This document shows, piece by piece, positions 53,103 to 62,874 of a stretch of 64,000 bases of DNA. A model generated the notes under the pieces. That model ran no database searches, was not told where the DNA came from, and saw only the letters and a list, made by a program, of their open reading frames with translations. Position 1 is the first letter of the stretch. Every line of letters starts with the position of its first letter. The translations under genes were made by a program, and so were the position numbers. The DNA is from Argyresthia goedartella. Lineage: Eukaryota; Arthropoda; Insecta; Lepidoptera; Argyresthiidae. Where the stretch lies: NCBI GenBank assembly GCA_949825045.1, contig OX463816.1, forward strand, positions 14,255,579 through 14,319,578. The letters are read 5' to 3'.

Positions 53103-53335
53103 CGCATCAGAAACTTCTTTTATTCAAATAAGACTTACCCTTTATTTACAATTAAAAACAAACAAGGTAATCAAGTAAGTGATCGTGAGTTTTCAAACTT
53201 GAAATAAGTACTTCGAAAGCGACGACCAAATTGTTTTCTGAAGCAGGCGAGTTTGACTTACAAATATTGTATTAATTGTTATTTCAACGGAGTTTTAGGC
53301 AAGATTGATGAATTTGTTGCGAGTTTCTGATAAAG

Positions 53336-53375
53336 ATGAATGATCCCATGAAACTTATTTCATGGGATCATTCAT
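53336..53375. repeat. Perfect 18-bp-arm hairpin
   Basis: ATGAATGATCCCATGAAA (53336-53353) and its exact reverse complement (53358-53375) are separated by CTTA. No T-run follows that would suggest a transcription product. It could be the remnant of a fold-back element. Confidence 0.8.
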
Positions 53376-53760
53376 TTTTACTTTAGAGAAGAAATATTTT
53401 TATTTATACCTACTGTAGTAAAATATTATTATGCGACTACAGCGAAGCCAAAGAGCCCCCCTCTTATGTGGTTGTTCTGTATTGTCTGTGATCTGGTTGT
53501 GTGTAAATATGTATATGTGTTCATTGTAGTCACCAGACTGAACATATAAACTATGTATCAGAATATGGCAAATGAGTCTTGATCGTCCACTGGTTACAGG
53601 ATATGTGACGTCACCCAAAATTCAAAATGCCGGCATCTAGAGGTTTAATGTACTTTTTTTTAAACCTTTGAACAGGCCGTGGTTGGTATGAAATTAAAAG
53701 GTCTTAATCAACATTCTAAATATATATTAATAGCTCTTGCTCGCTACTCCGCTTGCATTT
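53376..53760. other. Unassigned stretch
   Basis: No gene or repeat that I can support. Confidence 0.35.
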
Positions 53761-54008
53761 GACGACCCGAATAGCCGAGTCGGCAGTGTCATTGCCCACG
53801 AATCCAAGGGTCCCGAGTTCGAGTCCCGGTGGGGGCAAATATTTGTTTGATGAGAATGGATGTTTGTACTCTAGTCATGGTTGTCTATCTATCTAAGTAT
53901 AATATTTATCTATATAAGTATGTGTATCGTTGTCTAGTACCCAAGATACAGAGAATCCTAGCTTGGGGCTAGATCAATGTGTGTAAATAGTGTCCAAGGT
54001 ATTATATT
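53761..54008 (+). mobile_element. tRNA-derived SINE
   Basis: The head reads like a tRNA: GACGACCCGAATAGCCGAGT (A-box TAGCCGAGTCGG) and GAGTTCGAGTCCC (B-box), closing with GGTGGGGGC. These are internal RNA polymerase III promoter boxes. The body (ATGTTTGTACTCTAGTCATG; GTATCGTTGTCTAGTACCCA; CTTGGGGCTAGATCAATGTG) resembles a SINE family I know from Lepidoptera. It is not a working tRNA: the anticodon arm and the acceptor pairing are not clean. It depends on a LINE for retrotransposition. Confidence 0.75.
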
Positions 54009-54302
54009 ATAACATTTGGTCGAATGATTAAAATCGCCATACAACAATAGTAAAAAATTGCAAAACGTCACAAATAAGGTTACTTATGGACCACAAGGAA
54101 ATATCTTTCCCATGCAATTATTTGGCATTATCAGTTATTTGGTTTGTTTTAAACATGATTTTATCTTCTATACATAAATTTACTCAACAAATATTTTGTG
54201 AGAGTGAGATATTTTTGCGCCACTTATTAACGTAATACGTGGGGCGCACTGTAAGTTTCCGGAATGAATATGAAAAAATACTATTAAAGGTACAAAATTA
54301 AT
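54009..54302. other. Downstream flank of the mariner element
   Basis: It contains GGGCGCACTGTAAGTTTCCG at 54242-54261, which could be the mariner terminus, but no clear matching inverted repeat was found on the other side. Confidence 0.3.
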
Positions 54303-55355
54303 TTATTGTTTTTCAAAATAATCTCCCTTGGCGTCTATGCACTTTTTCATTCGATGAAACCAGTTTTGAAAACTTTTGTGCCACTCCTCTGTGGTGACCT
54401 CTGAAACGTGTTTTTCATACTCCTCGACAGCCTCTTCTGGTGATGAAAATCGTTGACCGCGTAATTGGTTCTTAATTTTTGGGAACAGAAAAAAGTCACA
54501 AGGTGCCAGGTCGGGACTGTATGCAGGATGACTCATGAGTTCTACATTTTTCACCTTCAAAAAGCCGTTTGTCTGTCTGGCCGTGTGAGAACTAGCATTG
54601 TCGTGGTGCAGGATGATACGGCGTTTACGGTTATTTTTACGGAGTTCGTCAATAACTTCCGGCAAACAAATGGTCGTGTACCAGTCACTATTCACTGTAC
54701 GACGATTCTCTAAAGCAACAGTAGCCACGTGTCCAGTTTTATTAAAAAAAGAAGCAATCATCCGCTTAGATGCACTTTTCACGCGCGCCACTTTGGTTGG
54801 TTTCGGCTCATCTTGAAAGACCCATACGCTCGATTGCTGCTTTGTTTTGGGATCGTAGCAATAAATCCATGTTTCGTCACCTGTTACTATGTCCCACACC
54901 AAATTTGACGCACCTTCGTTGAATCTGGTAAGCATGGCACTGCACCAAGTGACGCGGTCCGTTTTTTGAGCCTCGGTCAAGTTGTGTGGGATCCACCGCG
55001 AGCGCAGCTTTCTCACACCCAAATGTTTGTGTAGGATTAATTGTATTTGATTCATGCCTATTTCTAAGGATGCGCGAATTTCATGGTAGGTCACATGCCT
55101 GTCTGTTTCAATCATACGGCGCACAGCATCGATGTTTTTGTTGGTCACAGCGGTGGACGGCCGACCATCGCGAGATTCGTCACTGAGATTGATACGACCA
55201 CGCTTGAATTCTGCAAACCAGCTATAAACAGTTGTCTTGCATGGTGCTTCATTGCCAAAAGCTGTTTCAAGCCGAGCGATGCTCTGTTGAGCTGTCAAAT
55301 TACACTTAAAATCGTAGAAAATCATACTACGAAAATTTTCCCGAGTTAAATCCAT
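54303..55355 (-). CDS. Mariner (DD34D) transposase, intact open frame
   Basis: A transposase that cuts and pastes its own element at TA sites. I start it at ATG 55355 (MDLTRENFRSMIFYDF), giving 350 residues, the usual mariner length. The in-frame extension upstream to 55442 is hydrophobic and unlike mariner. An N-terminal pair of helix-turn-helix units occupies about residues 1-110, and WIPHNL (121-126) is the conserved linker motif. Catalytic residues: Asp160 in TGDETW, Asp252 in HHDNASSH and Asp287 in YSPDLAPCDFF. The last two are 34 residues apart, exactly DD34D. No stop or frameshift is seen. Clear terminal inverted repeats were not found, so the protein may be intact while the element is not. 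Confidence 0.95.
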   Translation of the reverse strand: MDLTRENFRSMIFYDFKCNLTAQQSIARLETAFGNEAPCKTTVYSWFAEFKRGRINLSDESRDGRPSTAVTNKNIDAVRRMIETDRHVTYHEIRASLEIGMNQIQLILHKHLGVRKLRSRWIPHNLTEAQKTDRVTWCSAMLTRFNEGASNLVWDIVTGDETWIYCYDPKTKQQSSVWVFQDEPKPTKVARVKSASKRMIASFFNKTGHVATVALENRRTVNSDWYTTICLPEVIDELRKNNRKRRIILHHDNASSHTARQTNGFLKVKNVELMSHPAYSPDLAPCDFFLFPKIKNQLRGQRFSSPEEAVEEYEKHVSEVTTEEWHKSFQNWFHRMKKCIDAKGDYFEKQ

Positions 55356-55844
55356 GTTGATGCAGACACACAATTTTTTAAATGGCGCCACAAGGTAAAA
55401 ACAAAAGGCAGTCAGATGAAACAAATTGCATTCTACAGCCAAAGAGTTCTATTTTCAAATGTTGATGATATAAAATCAATGGCCAAGCTAAGGAGTCTAT
55501 GAATGTACTTGCTTAGAGCTGGTAAAATGTTATCATAATAGAGTTATTTCTTTTTAAGCTTTTCAATTTCACCTTCATTCACAATGGTACATTTTCTGCT
55601 TTACGAAGGTAAATTAATCCACGTGATGACCAACAGTAGGCATACTTATTTTAGCAAATTCACGAGCTTGAACAGTTGCTGTGTTTTATATGTAAGTGAT
55701 TCCGAGAAAAACTCACCCTTTTTCGGTCCTGCTAGTTTGAGATGTTCGGTGTTAAGTTTGGTATCATAAGATTTGTTCTTATTAAAATCTTTATCTACAC
55801 ACGTATCATAAACCCTCTTTACTGCGTACAAAAACCGCACGTTA

Positions 55845-56225
55845 CGATCAGCATAATGTTAAACTACTTAGTAAAAACTCATTTCTTATCTGAAAAATCA
55901 CACATTATGACCATAATGTGTATTTTTCTACATATTATGACATTCAAATTTCGAACGCCGTCGCCCGCCTGCTTGTCGCCCATAGTTTGTCTGTGAAGCT
56001 GGTACTGACATTCAAATTTCGAACGCCGACGCCCGCCTGCGTGAAGTTGGTACTACAGAACAAGCTAAACAACTGCAGAGCCACAATGCCGGTCAAACAT
56101 CAAAGAGAGCTTATGATATGTGTGTAGATAAAATAGTGTATGTAACTGTACATAATTAGGCATTTAAACTCTCGAGTGATATTATTACGAGTTTTAATGC
56201 CCTCCATTATGTAGCAGTCACATAA
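55845..56225. mobile_element. Insertion inside the FP25-like pseudogene
   Basis: Sequence between the two halves of the ORF1 relic. On the minus strand it begins AGTAGTTTATGTGACTGCTA and continues with GGGCATTAAAACTCGTAATA, a phrase I recall from repeated lepidopteran DNA. It includes the 68-bp tandem duplication at 55938-56053. Ends and class are not resolved. Confidence 0.45.
55938..56053. repeat. Direct duplication with a GC-rich core
   Basis: GACATTCAAATTTCGAACGC followed by CG(T/A)CGCCCGCCTGC and GTGAAG(C/T)TGGTACT occurs twice, offset by about 68 bases. The first copy has an extra 20 or so bases in the middle. Confidence 0.75.
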
Positions 56226-56640
56226 ACTACTATTAACGGCCTGCAGCACGCTATCTTTCTTGATAATGCTACAGAACTCGCCCACTATGGGTCTCATAGA
56301 GTCTTTTCTAGCGTTGATACTGTAGATATCCTTAACTTCTGAGTCTTCAAGTTTGATATTCAATGTAGATGACAGGATCTTCAGAATATTACAGAGATCA
56401 CTCTTCGATTACGGTTTCTTGCCATCGGCCGGTGTGAATAAAATATTACGGATCTCGAGGCAGGATGATCTTGATTTTCGCTCGATAAACTCCAGCTTTT
56501 CTTTTAGGGCTTCAGTATGGTTGTCGCTTTTCCTGCTCTTTTGGCCTCTAATAACCGTCATGAAATCTTGAAGAGCGTTTAGACGTAGGACTCCACACTC
56601 ATCGTGAATGATGAGAACATTCCACGCATTGTACTCATAA

Positions 56641-57662
56641 AGGCGTATTATTAATTAATTTCAGTAATCCTGGTTCATTTCTTGATGGGAACAACTCCAT
56701 TTATTTAAAACACAATTATCTCATTTTCTCAGTTTGATGCCATTCTGAATCTTTTACCAACCAAGTTGCGTTTAGCACATAATCTTGATGCCATGTTAAA
56801 AAAAATACAAATGAACTAATATAATTATTAATTTAAATATAAGGAAAAATGATTCCCCTGGTCGTGAAAGAATTAGTGTTATACGTAATATAGTATTGGG
56901 GCGTTGGAGTGTTCGAGTATTTCGGTCGAAATTATACAAAAAGGCACTAGAAATCAGATGAGTACAATGATAAGAAGAGATAACACAAAGACATAACAAG
57001 ATGCAGGCTAACACGTTGAGGCTAGTCAGTTATAGGGTGAATAATAGTAAGTAGGTAGCAATAAAGAAAAGAATATATTGGCACGGTTTTCAAGGTATTT
57101 TAAGTTCTCATACCGAATTTAGGGTCCATTTTGCATTCCAAAATGGCGGCCATGCCAAAGCCAAAGTTTACCGAACAGAAACCCCATATTCCATTCCGTC
57201 AAAAAAGTTCGAATGTTTATTCAAACGCACCTCTTTAGCAGTTGAAAATGTCCCAAAGCCGCCCTGATCCGGAATAAATTTCGGAGGAAACAGTCGTGAA
57301 CAGAATAATTTTATGTTGAAACGGTTGTGTAACGTAGGTAAATGCCAGGTGCTCCTCTAACTCACAATAATTAAGTCTGGAAGCGCCTTGCGAATGAAAA
57401 CCTTTCAGGAAAGAACCGGTTTATAATATGTCCACCCGTTTGAGAGCTAAGACACACTGACAGATAGATGCTTATAACACCCCTCTTTTTGCGTCAGGGG
57501 TTATTTATCGCGGGGAAGAGTTAAGTACAATGACACGCAACTTAAGATGCTATAATTTCTGTCGCAAAAAACGCAGACGTTACAAGATTGGGCCAATCAC
57601 AATGATACTTTTACGCATGCACGCAAATTAAATGGTGGCTAAACAAGACAAAAAGTTTAATA
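56641..57662. other. Unassigned AT-rich stretch
   Basis: No gene, RNA or repeat that I can support. Confidence 0.35.
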
Positions 57663-58266
57663 AAACCGGTCAAGTGCGAGTAGAACGTCAGACCCGCACA
57701 GGAAGGAATTCATACCATTGTACAAAGAAAAACGTAAAACGTCAGTCTTTTGTACGAGTATAACGTAATTAATTTTTAATAATAAAATATTAAATACTAA
57801 AATAGGTAGGACTACATTCAAGGCCCTACATATTTTATAACTTATTTACAGTAATATAATCAAATATTATAAAAAACTTATTTTATAATTCGAATGAGCA
57901 ATTATTAATCGTATAATGAAAAATAACTAAGCATAAAACTCAATACTTGCAATTAAATATCTTTTCCGATTAGATCGGGAGAGTCCAGTTTTCACCGATA
58001 AACAAAAAAAACAAAACGGCTAAGAAAATGGCCATACCAATAAGTTCTTGTATGGGTACATCTTTTAATTCTTTAAAACCAGTAGGTTTCATTATTTGTT
58101 GTTAAAGCGGCAATAGAAATACACCCTGTATGAAAATTTCAACTCTCAACCTATTTAGGTTGATCCTGGTAGAGCCCGGTGACAGACGGACAGACGGACG
58201 GACGGACGGACATCGGAGGATTAGTAATAGGGTCCTGTTTGGCACCCTTCGGGTAAGGGACCCTAA
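57663..58266 (+). repeat. Full-length copy of an abundant lepidopteran repeat
   Basis: It begins AAACCGGTCAAGTGCGAGT-like and passes through TGTTGTTAAAGCGGCAATAG, ATGAAAATTTCAACTCTCAA and (GACG)n at 58182-58208. It ends TAGTAATAGGGTCCTGTTTG ... GGGACCCTAAA. The termini and the order of internal blocks match a repeat I know as ubiquitous in moth and butterfly genomes. I do not recall its formal class. The proline/serine-rich frame on the opposite strand comes from the GACG run. Confidence 0.7.
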
Positions 58267-58375
58267 AGAGAGGGCAGTTATCGGCTTTGCGAGCATAAAC
58301 ATTGCCATTTTTTTGTTGGATGGTGTGAGATGATTGTGGACGTAGAGTTTTTGCTCGGTACCAGAAATGTCAATG

Positions 58376-58860
58376 TCGGATGTTTTAATACCCTTTGCCA
58401 TTCATTCAAACATCAGTCGGAATGATTTGAATAAAAGTGTTGAAAGTCTAGACTTACATAGTAGGATGAAATGCAAATTTATACAATGCAATTTTCCATA
58501 CGTCTGTTATTTGACAGAACTACAGAACAAATCTGTGCCTAGATATTCATTTATTTAATGTAACGTGTCATCACATCGCTATTTTATATTTCGACATGAA
58601 TAATTTTATTCATAACTTTACTCTGCCTCACGATACATTGTACCTGTCTAATAAATATAGAAAATTAGTAGCTACATTGTTAGCTTATAATATATGCGAC
58701 GCAGCTATAGTTGTTTAACCAAGTTCAACTTGACATCAGCTTATGTTAAGAGTAATATGACATGCAAACCTATTGGTAATTCATCTGTTAATCATACTTT
58801 GTATGCAACATTGGAATCTGTTCCAAGTAATTTAAATTAGTTCATAAGACAATAGAGGAA
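58376..58860 (+). pseudogene. Family B ORF1 C-terminal relic
   Basis: MKCKFIQCNFPYVCYLTELQ, then in other frames FIHNFTLPHDTLYLSNKYRK and LVATLLAYNI-coding DNA, and CKPIGNSSVNHTLYATLESV. This is the C-terminal half of an ORF1 of the same kind as that at 39.2-40.2 kb. The last 50 bases before the endonuclease (CATAAGACAATAGAGGAAAT) are shared between the two loci. Confidence 0.5.
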
Positions 58861-58887
58861 ATCTCTAACATACAAGAGCCACTAAAT

Positions 58888-61640
58888 ATGTCAAAGTGTA
58901 AGCCCCACTTAAATATTACCCATCAAAACACCCAGGGGCTACCTGGCAAAGAACTTGTATTTGAATTCTTTCTAAAAAAATCTGACATCGATGTTATTTG
59001 TGTTACAGAACACCGGTTAAAGGAAAATATACAATTTATATATACTTTTAACATAAATAATTACAAAAATGTCTGTTGTTACAATAGAAAGACTGCTGAT
59101 AGAGGTGGTTCTTTAATCTTAGTGAAAAATAATATTAAGGTGATTCAACGGAAAGATATTCTTGCACTTACTGTTGAAAGACGTATCCTGTGTTGAGTTA
59201 GATAGCCATATTATTGTTTGTATTACAGCCCACGGAGCGATGATAAAGGCCATGGCAATTTCGGAATATTTGAGAAAATTATGGAGGAAGCCCCCCCCTA
59301 AACTATGTAATAACAGAAAAAAGTTAATTATTTGTGGCGATCTTAATGTAGATTTTCTTGTAGGAACAACAATGAAACAACGATTAATAACTTTATTCAA
59401 ATCGTTTAATTTATGTCATATATTTCTAGAGCCGACTAAATTTACACTTACCAGCCAAACTTCCATATATAACGTTTTTTGTGACTTTGTACACAAGTAA
59501 AAGTGTAATTAACTGCTTACCTTCCGATCACAGTGGTCAAACAGTTTCATTCCCAATTACTTGTAAGGATAAGACTAGTCCACCATTTTATAGGCCTATG
59601 ACATGCCATAGACTAGAGACATATACGAAAAACTTAGATATAAATTTGCCAGTACCGGATTTTAATGAACAGAACCCAAACAAAATCTACTCAGACTTCT
59701 TCAACATTATTGAAACAGCATACAATAAAGTTTTAAATTAAAGAAAGTCGGTGACTACAACGATAAATCTAAATTCAATGACTGGGCAACGTTTAGAATT
59801 CGTAAAAATAGGGTTATCTTTTATGACCTTAATGAACAAAAAACCTATAACTTTGATAGAAAATTTCATGACTATGTTTAGAAATATTACAAATATTACA
59901 CACATTTATAGAAAAATACAAAATTCAAATAATAGCAAGAAAACAGTTTGGCAAATAATAAACCCTGATATTGGTAGAGTTATACCAAGGGACAATGATT
60001 TCTGCCTAACGATAGGTGATGATGTTGTTAAATCCAACGCTGATGTTGCTCGAGCTTTTGAAACATTCTTCACCAATGTACCCTTACTCACAACAGATCG
60101 TCTAAATTCATCTCCATATGAAGCAGACTTTATTAAAAAATAACACTAGCGTCAGTAAAGTATATTTAAAATTTCATCATGTTTATCCCCAGGACATTTT
60201 CAAAATGTTTAGATTAGTTAACTTAAAAAATACTGAAGACCTATCAGTTAAAATCATTGGTTCAGTAATTCTAGTTATAGCCCCACACTTAGCTTATATA
60301 TTCAATAAATGTGTTGACGATGGGGCTTTCCCATACCACATGAAATACAGTAAACTGATACCTCTGTTTAAGTTGGGAGATAAGGGTGATCCTTCAATTT
60401 TCAGACCAATATCTGCTCTTCCAACACTAAGTAAAATATTTGAAAAGATTATACTCAATCAAATGCTCTCACACTTCAACCGTACTAACCAACTCCACGC
60501 CAAGCCACGCCACGTTTCACTAGGGTAAATCGACTACGGATGCAGGTATTACCCTTATATCTCATATTTATTCTGCATGGGAGGCCGCACAAGATGCTAT
60601 CGGAGTTTTTTGCAATCTGTCGAAGGCATTTGATTGTGTTGATCTTAATATGCTATTGATGAAATTAAATGATTACGGAGTTAGAAATAAAGCGATCTAC
60701 AAAGATCATACCTTAGCAATAAAATTCAAAAGGCAGAAGTTAACGGCGTTAAATCTGATGGATCGGGTGTAAAAATTGGCGTTCCACAAGGTTCCATATT
60801 AGACACTTTCTTATTCCTGGTATATATAAATGATCTGCCTTTCATGGTGGAGAAATTGACTGCATAGTGTTGTTTGCTGATAATAGTTCAATGGTCTTCA
60901 AAATAAAAAAACCAAAAAGGAGATTTTGATGATGTTAATGGTGTATTGTCTTTAACCTTGAATTGGTTCACAATTAATAATTTATTGTTAAACGCTAGTA
61001 AAACTAAGTGTATCAAATTCTCACTTCCAAATGTCAGGCAAGTTGAGACCAGTTTAGTGTTAGATTAGTAAATTATACAAAGTTTCTTGGAATAACCATT
61101 GATAGCAAATTGCAGTGGGGACCCCACATAGATAAATTAAGTTCTGCGGCTTACGCTGTTAGGAGACATAAGACAAAGCACGGATGTGGCTACATCTAGG
61201 CTAGTATATTTTAGTTACTTTCATAGTGTCATGTCCTATGGTATCTTGTTGTGGGGGAAAGCAGCAGATATTCAAACTATTTTAATTTTACATAAAAGAG
61301 CTATTCGAGCAATTTATAATTTAAAACGAACAGACTACTTAAGAGACCTTTTTATAGAAATTGTCATACTAACTGTAGCTAGTCAATTTATATTCGAAAA
61401 TATAATGTATGTACGCAAAACCTTACAATATTTCCCAAACTTAGCGATAGCTGTAATGTTAACCTATGAAATAATCATAGACTATGTGCGCCCCGGTTAA
61501 GACTCGGGAAGGTAATTAATTCTTTCAAGGGTCAGTGCATTCTCTACTACAATGAGATATGTACCTCTGGAGATTTTGAAATTGCCATTTGAGCAATTTA
61601 AAAAGCATGTTAAAGCGACTTTGTCGAAAAAGGGATATCA
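58888..61640 (+). pseudogene. CR1-like endonuclease - reverse transcriptase (family B), frameshifted
   Basis: It starts MSKCKPHLNITHQNTQGLPG at 58888. Endonuclease: DIDVICVTEHRLK (Glu), NYKNVCCYNRKTADRG, a frame change near 59190, ELDSHIIVC, KLIICGDLNVDFLV (Asp/Asn), and SDHSGQTVSFPI in a third frame. RT: TVWQIINPDIG, ADVARAFETFF, DLSVKIIGSVILVIAPHLAY, YSKLIPLFKLGDKGD and FRPISALPTLSKIFEKI. DLSKAFDCVD follows but the preceding base changes break the frame, then GVPQGSILDT; the catalytic ADDTS is now a DNSS-like read. The thumb region (GILLWGKAADIQ, HKRAIRAIYNLKR) is open at 61186-61500. Confidence 0.85.
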
Positions 61641-61924
61641 CAATGTTCAAATGACGAGATTTTATGGGGTTAATCTAGCTCAACACAGACTTTGCTGTTA
61701 ATAATTTTATAACTTATTACTTCTAACTGCTTATTATTCATAATAATTAAATTTTTCGTATTTGTATTAGTTAAGCACAACCAATTTTTAAAAGAGATCT
61801 AAAATTCAATCTGTGGGAGTTTCTACGCCCTTCTGCTCCCACAGTGGTCCAATGTAGAGAGAAGGCAATCTACAGTAATAAAGTACTTCGACTTTGACTT
61901 TGACTTTGATTAGCCCTACCCTAT

Positions 61925-62844
61925 AGTTTGTTGGTTGTTGGTTGGTTGCGACGCTTTGTTATTAAGACTTTAGGGCAACCAGGTTTATACGTCATCGGTT
62001 GTACGGGGTGTGCGAACTCAATTTCTTCGGGCTTGTGCACAACCCCCGCGTGCGCTGATATTTTGATAGTTATGTTACAGGGCGATTCATTTTTCTGCTC
62101 AGGGACGCCGGAGACGCCAAGTTCCAAATGTTGCATGATGTCGCAGAATATACTCCAGTCTGTCTTCTGAGGATATCTTATTTTTAGTATCTCAAACTGA
62201 TAGTGCAGTTATAGTTATATAGCTAGATATTTCACCCGATGTTAGTGTTATATTGAGGACCTCTCTGCGAGTTCTTGTTACTATAAGGTTGGTTCATACA
62301 TTCATACATGCCTACATTCTTTACAAGATTCCTTTCTTGTTAGTATCGGTACTGCCCCATACCTCATTATGGGAGTTAGCATCACAGCACAAGACGAATG
62401 AAACGTCTTTACCTTTATAGTTCTCTACAATGTCTTTTACCCCTCGCGGGGGCGGCACGAAGTCTGCCTCGCTCGACATGTAGCTAGATATGAGCGCCAC
62501 CTTCTAGCTTCCCCCGCCAGCTTTCATCAGATTAAGTTCTATAGCGAACAGATCTCTGGAACATGTACCAGAAATACGGCCTAGTGCTTTGATTTGATTG
62601 ATGACAAAATACATGTTCAGGCAGCCAGCTTACCTGAATGGTCATAATAGAGTTCGCCACCCAGGCAGCCCAGCCCCGTGACGCGTTTTCTCGTCGACAT
62701 GTATGGCTCTTGTACCAGGGCTATGTCTATCTTGTTGCCCACTATGGTTTGGCATATTTCAACCATTGCATCTTTGCAATGGTGTAGGTTCAATTGACAG
62801 ATTCTAATTTGTGTGTTTGTTTGTGTGATATGTGTGCCTGTCAT
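61925..62844 (-). pseudogene. Non-LTR endonuclease start of ORF2 (family D)
   Basis: It starts at 62844, 30 bases after the end of ORF1: MTGTHITQTNTQIRICQLNL, then HHCKDAMVEI, DIALVQEPYMS (Glu), GLGCLGGELYYDHSGK. A stop at 62617 and frame changes follow, then SYMSSEADFVPPPRGVKDI and VSFVLCCDANSHNEVWGSTD (Asp/Asn block, about 62390-62340), then TRREVL-like and KTDWS-like endonuclease C-terminal phrases to about 62120. The RT is absent: the element is cut off near 61925-62120, next to the family B tail. The Gln-Asn-Leu-His-His start is that of R1/LOA-type elements; the clade is not certain. Confidence 0.65.
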
Positions 62845-62874
62845 TTTAAAAATTAAGTGTTTTTGTGTAGTTTT

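Larger units (their letters stand above)
55560..56640 (-). pseudogene. FP25-like ORF1 protein of a non-LTR element, broken
   Basis: Reading leftward: EALKEKLEFIERKSRSSCLEI and LFTPADGKKP then a stop, CNILKILSSTLNIKLEDSEV, KDIYSINARKDSMRPIVGEF and CSIIKKDSVLQAVNSS (to about 56225). After an insertion comes LNTEHLKLAGPKKGEFFSES and LTYKTQQLFKLVNLLK (about 55790-55646), then a Trp-containing tail that is out of frame. This is the layout of insect ORF1 proteins with a Baculo_FP-like (FP25) domain, which bind nucleic acid next to an EN-RT ORF. The function is inferred from family. About 385 bases split it (55840-56225). The EN-RT partner is not adjacent. Confidence 0.65.
58376..61908 (+). mobile_element. 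Family B CR1-like element, longest uninterrupted copy
   Basis: ORF1 relic, endonuclease, RT and 3' untranslated region are in order, ending in AATAAAGTACTTCGACTTTGACTTTG with a (GACTTT)n tail at about 61889-61908. It serves as the reference that shows the insertion points in the 28.6-40.2 kb copy. A minus-strand non-LTR element abuts the tail directly. Confidence 0.85.

Noticed and set aside
53761..53835. Functional tRNA gene
   Set aside because: A- and B-boxes are present, but pairing of the acceptor and anticodon arms is not clean and the SINE body follows directly.
54210..55500. Mariner terminal inverted repeats
   Set aside because: I compared the flanks outside the transposase by eye and found no convincing inverted match, so no element boundaries are claimed.
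58102..58401. Serine/proline-rich minus-strand protein
   Set aside because: Generated by the GACG microsatellite within the lepidopteran repeat.
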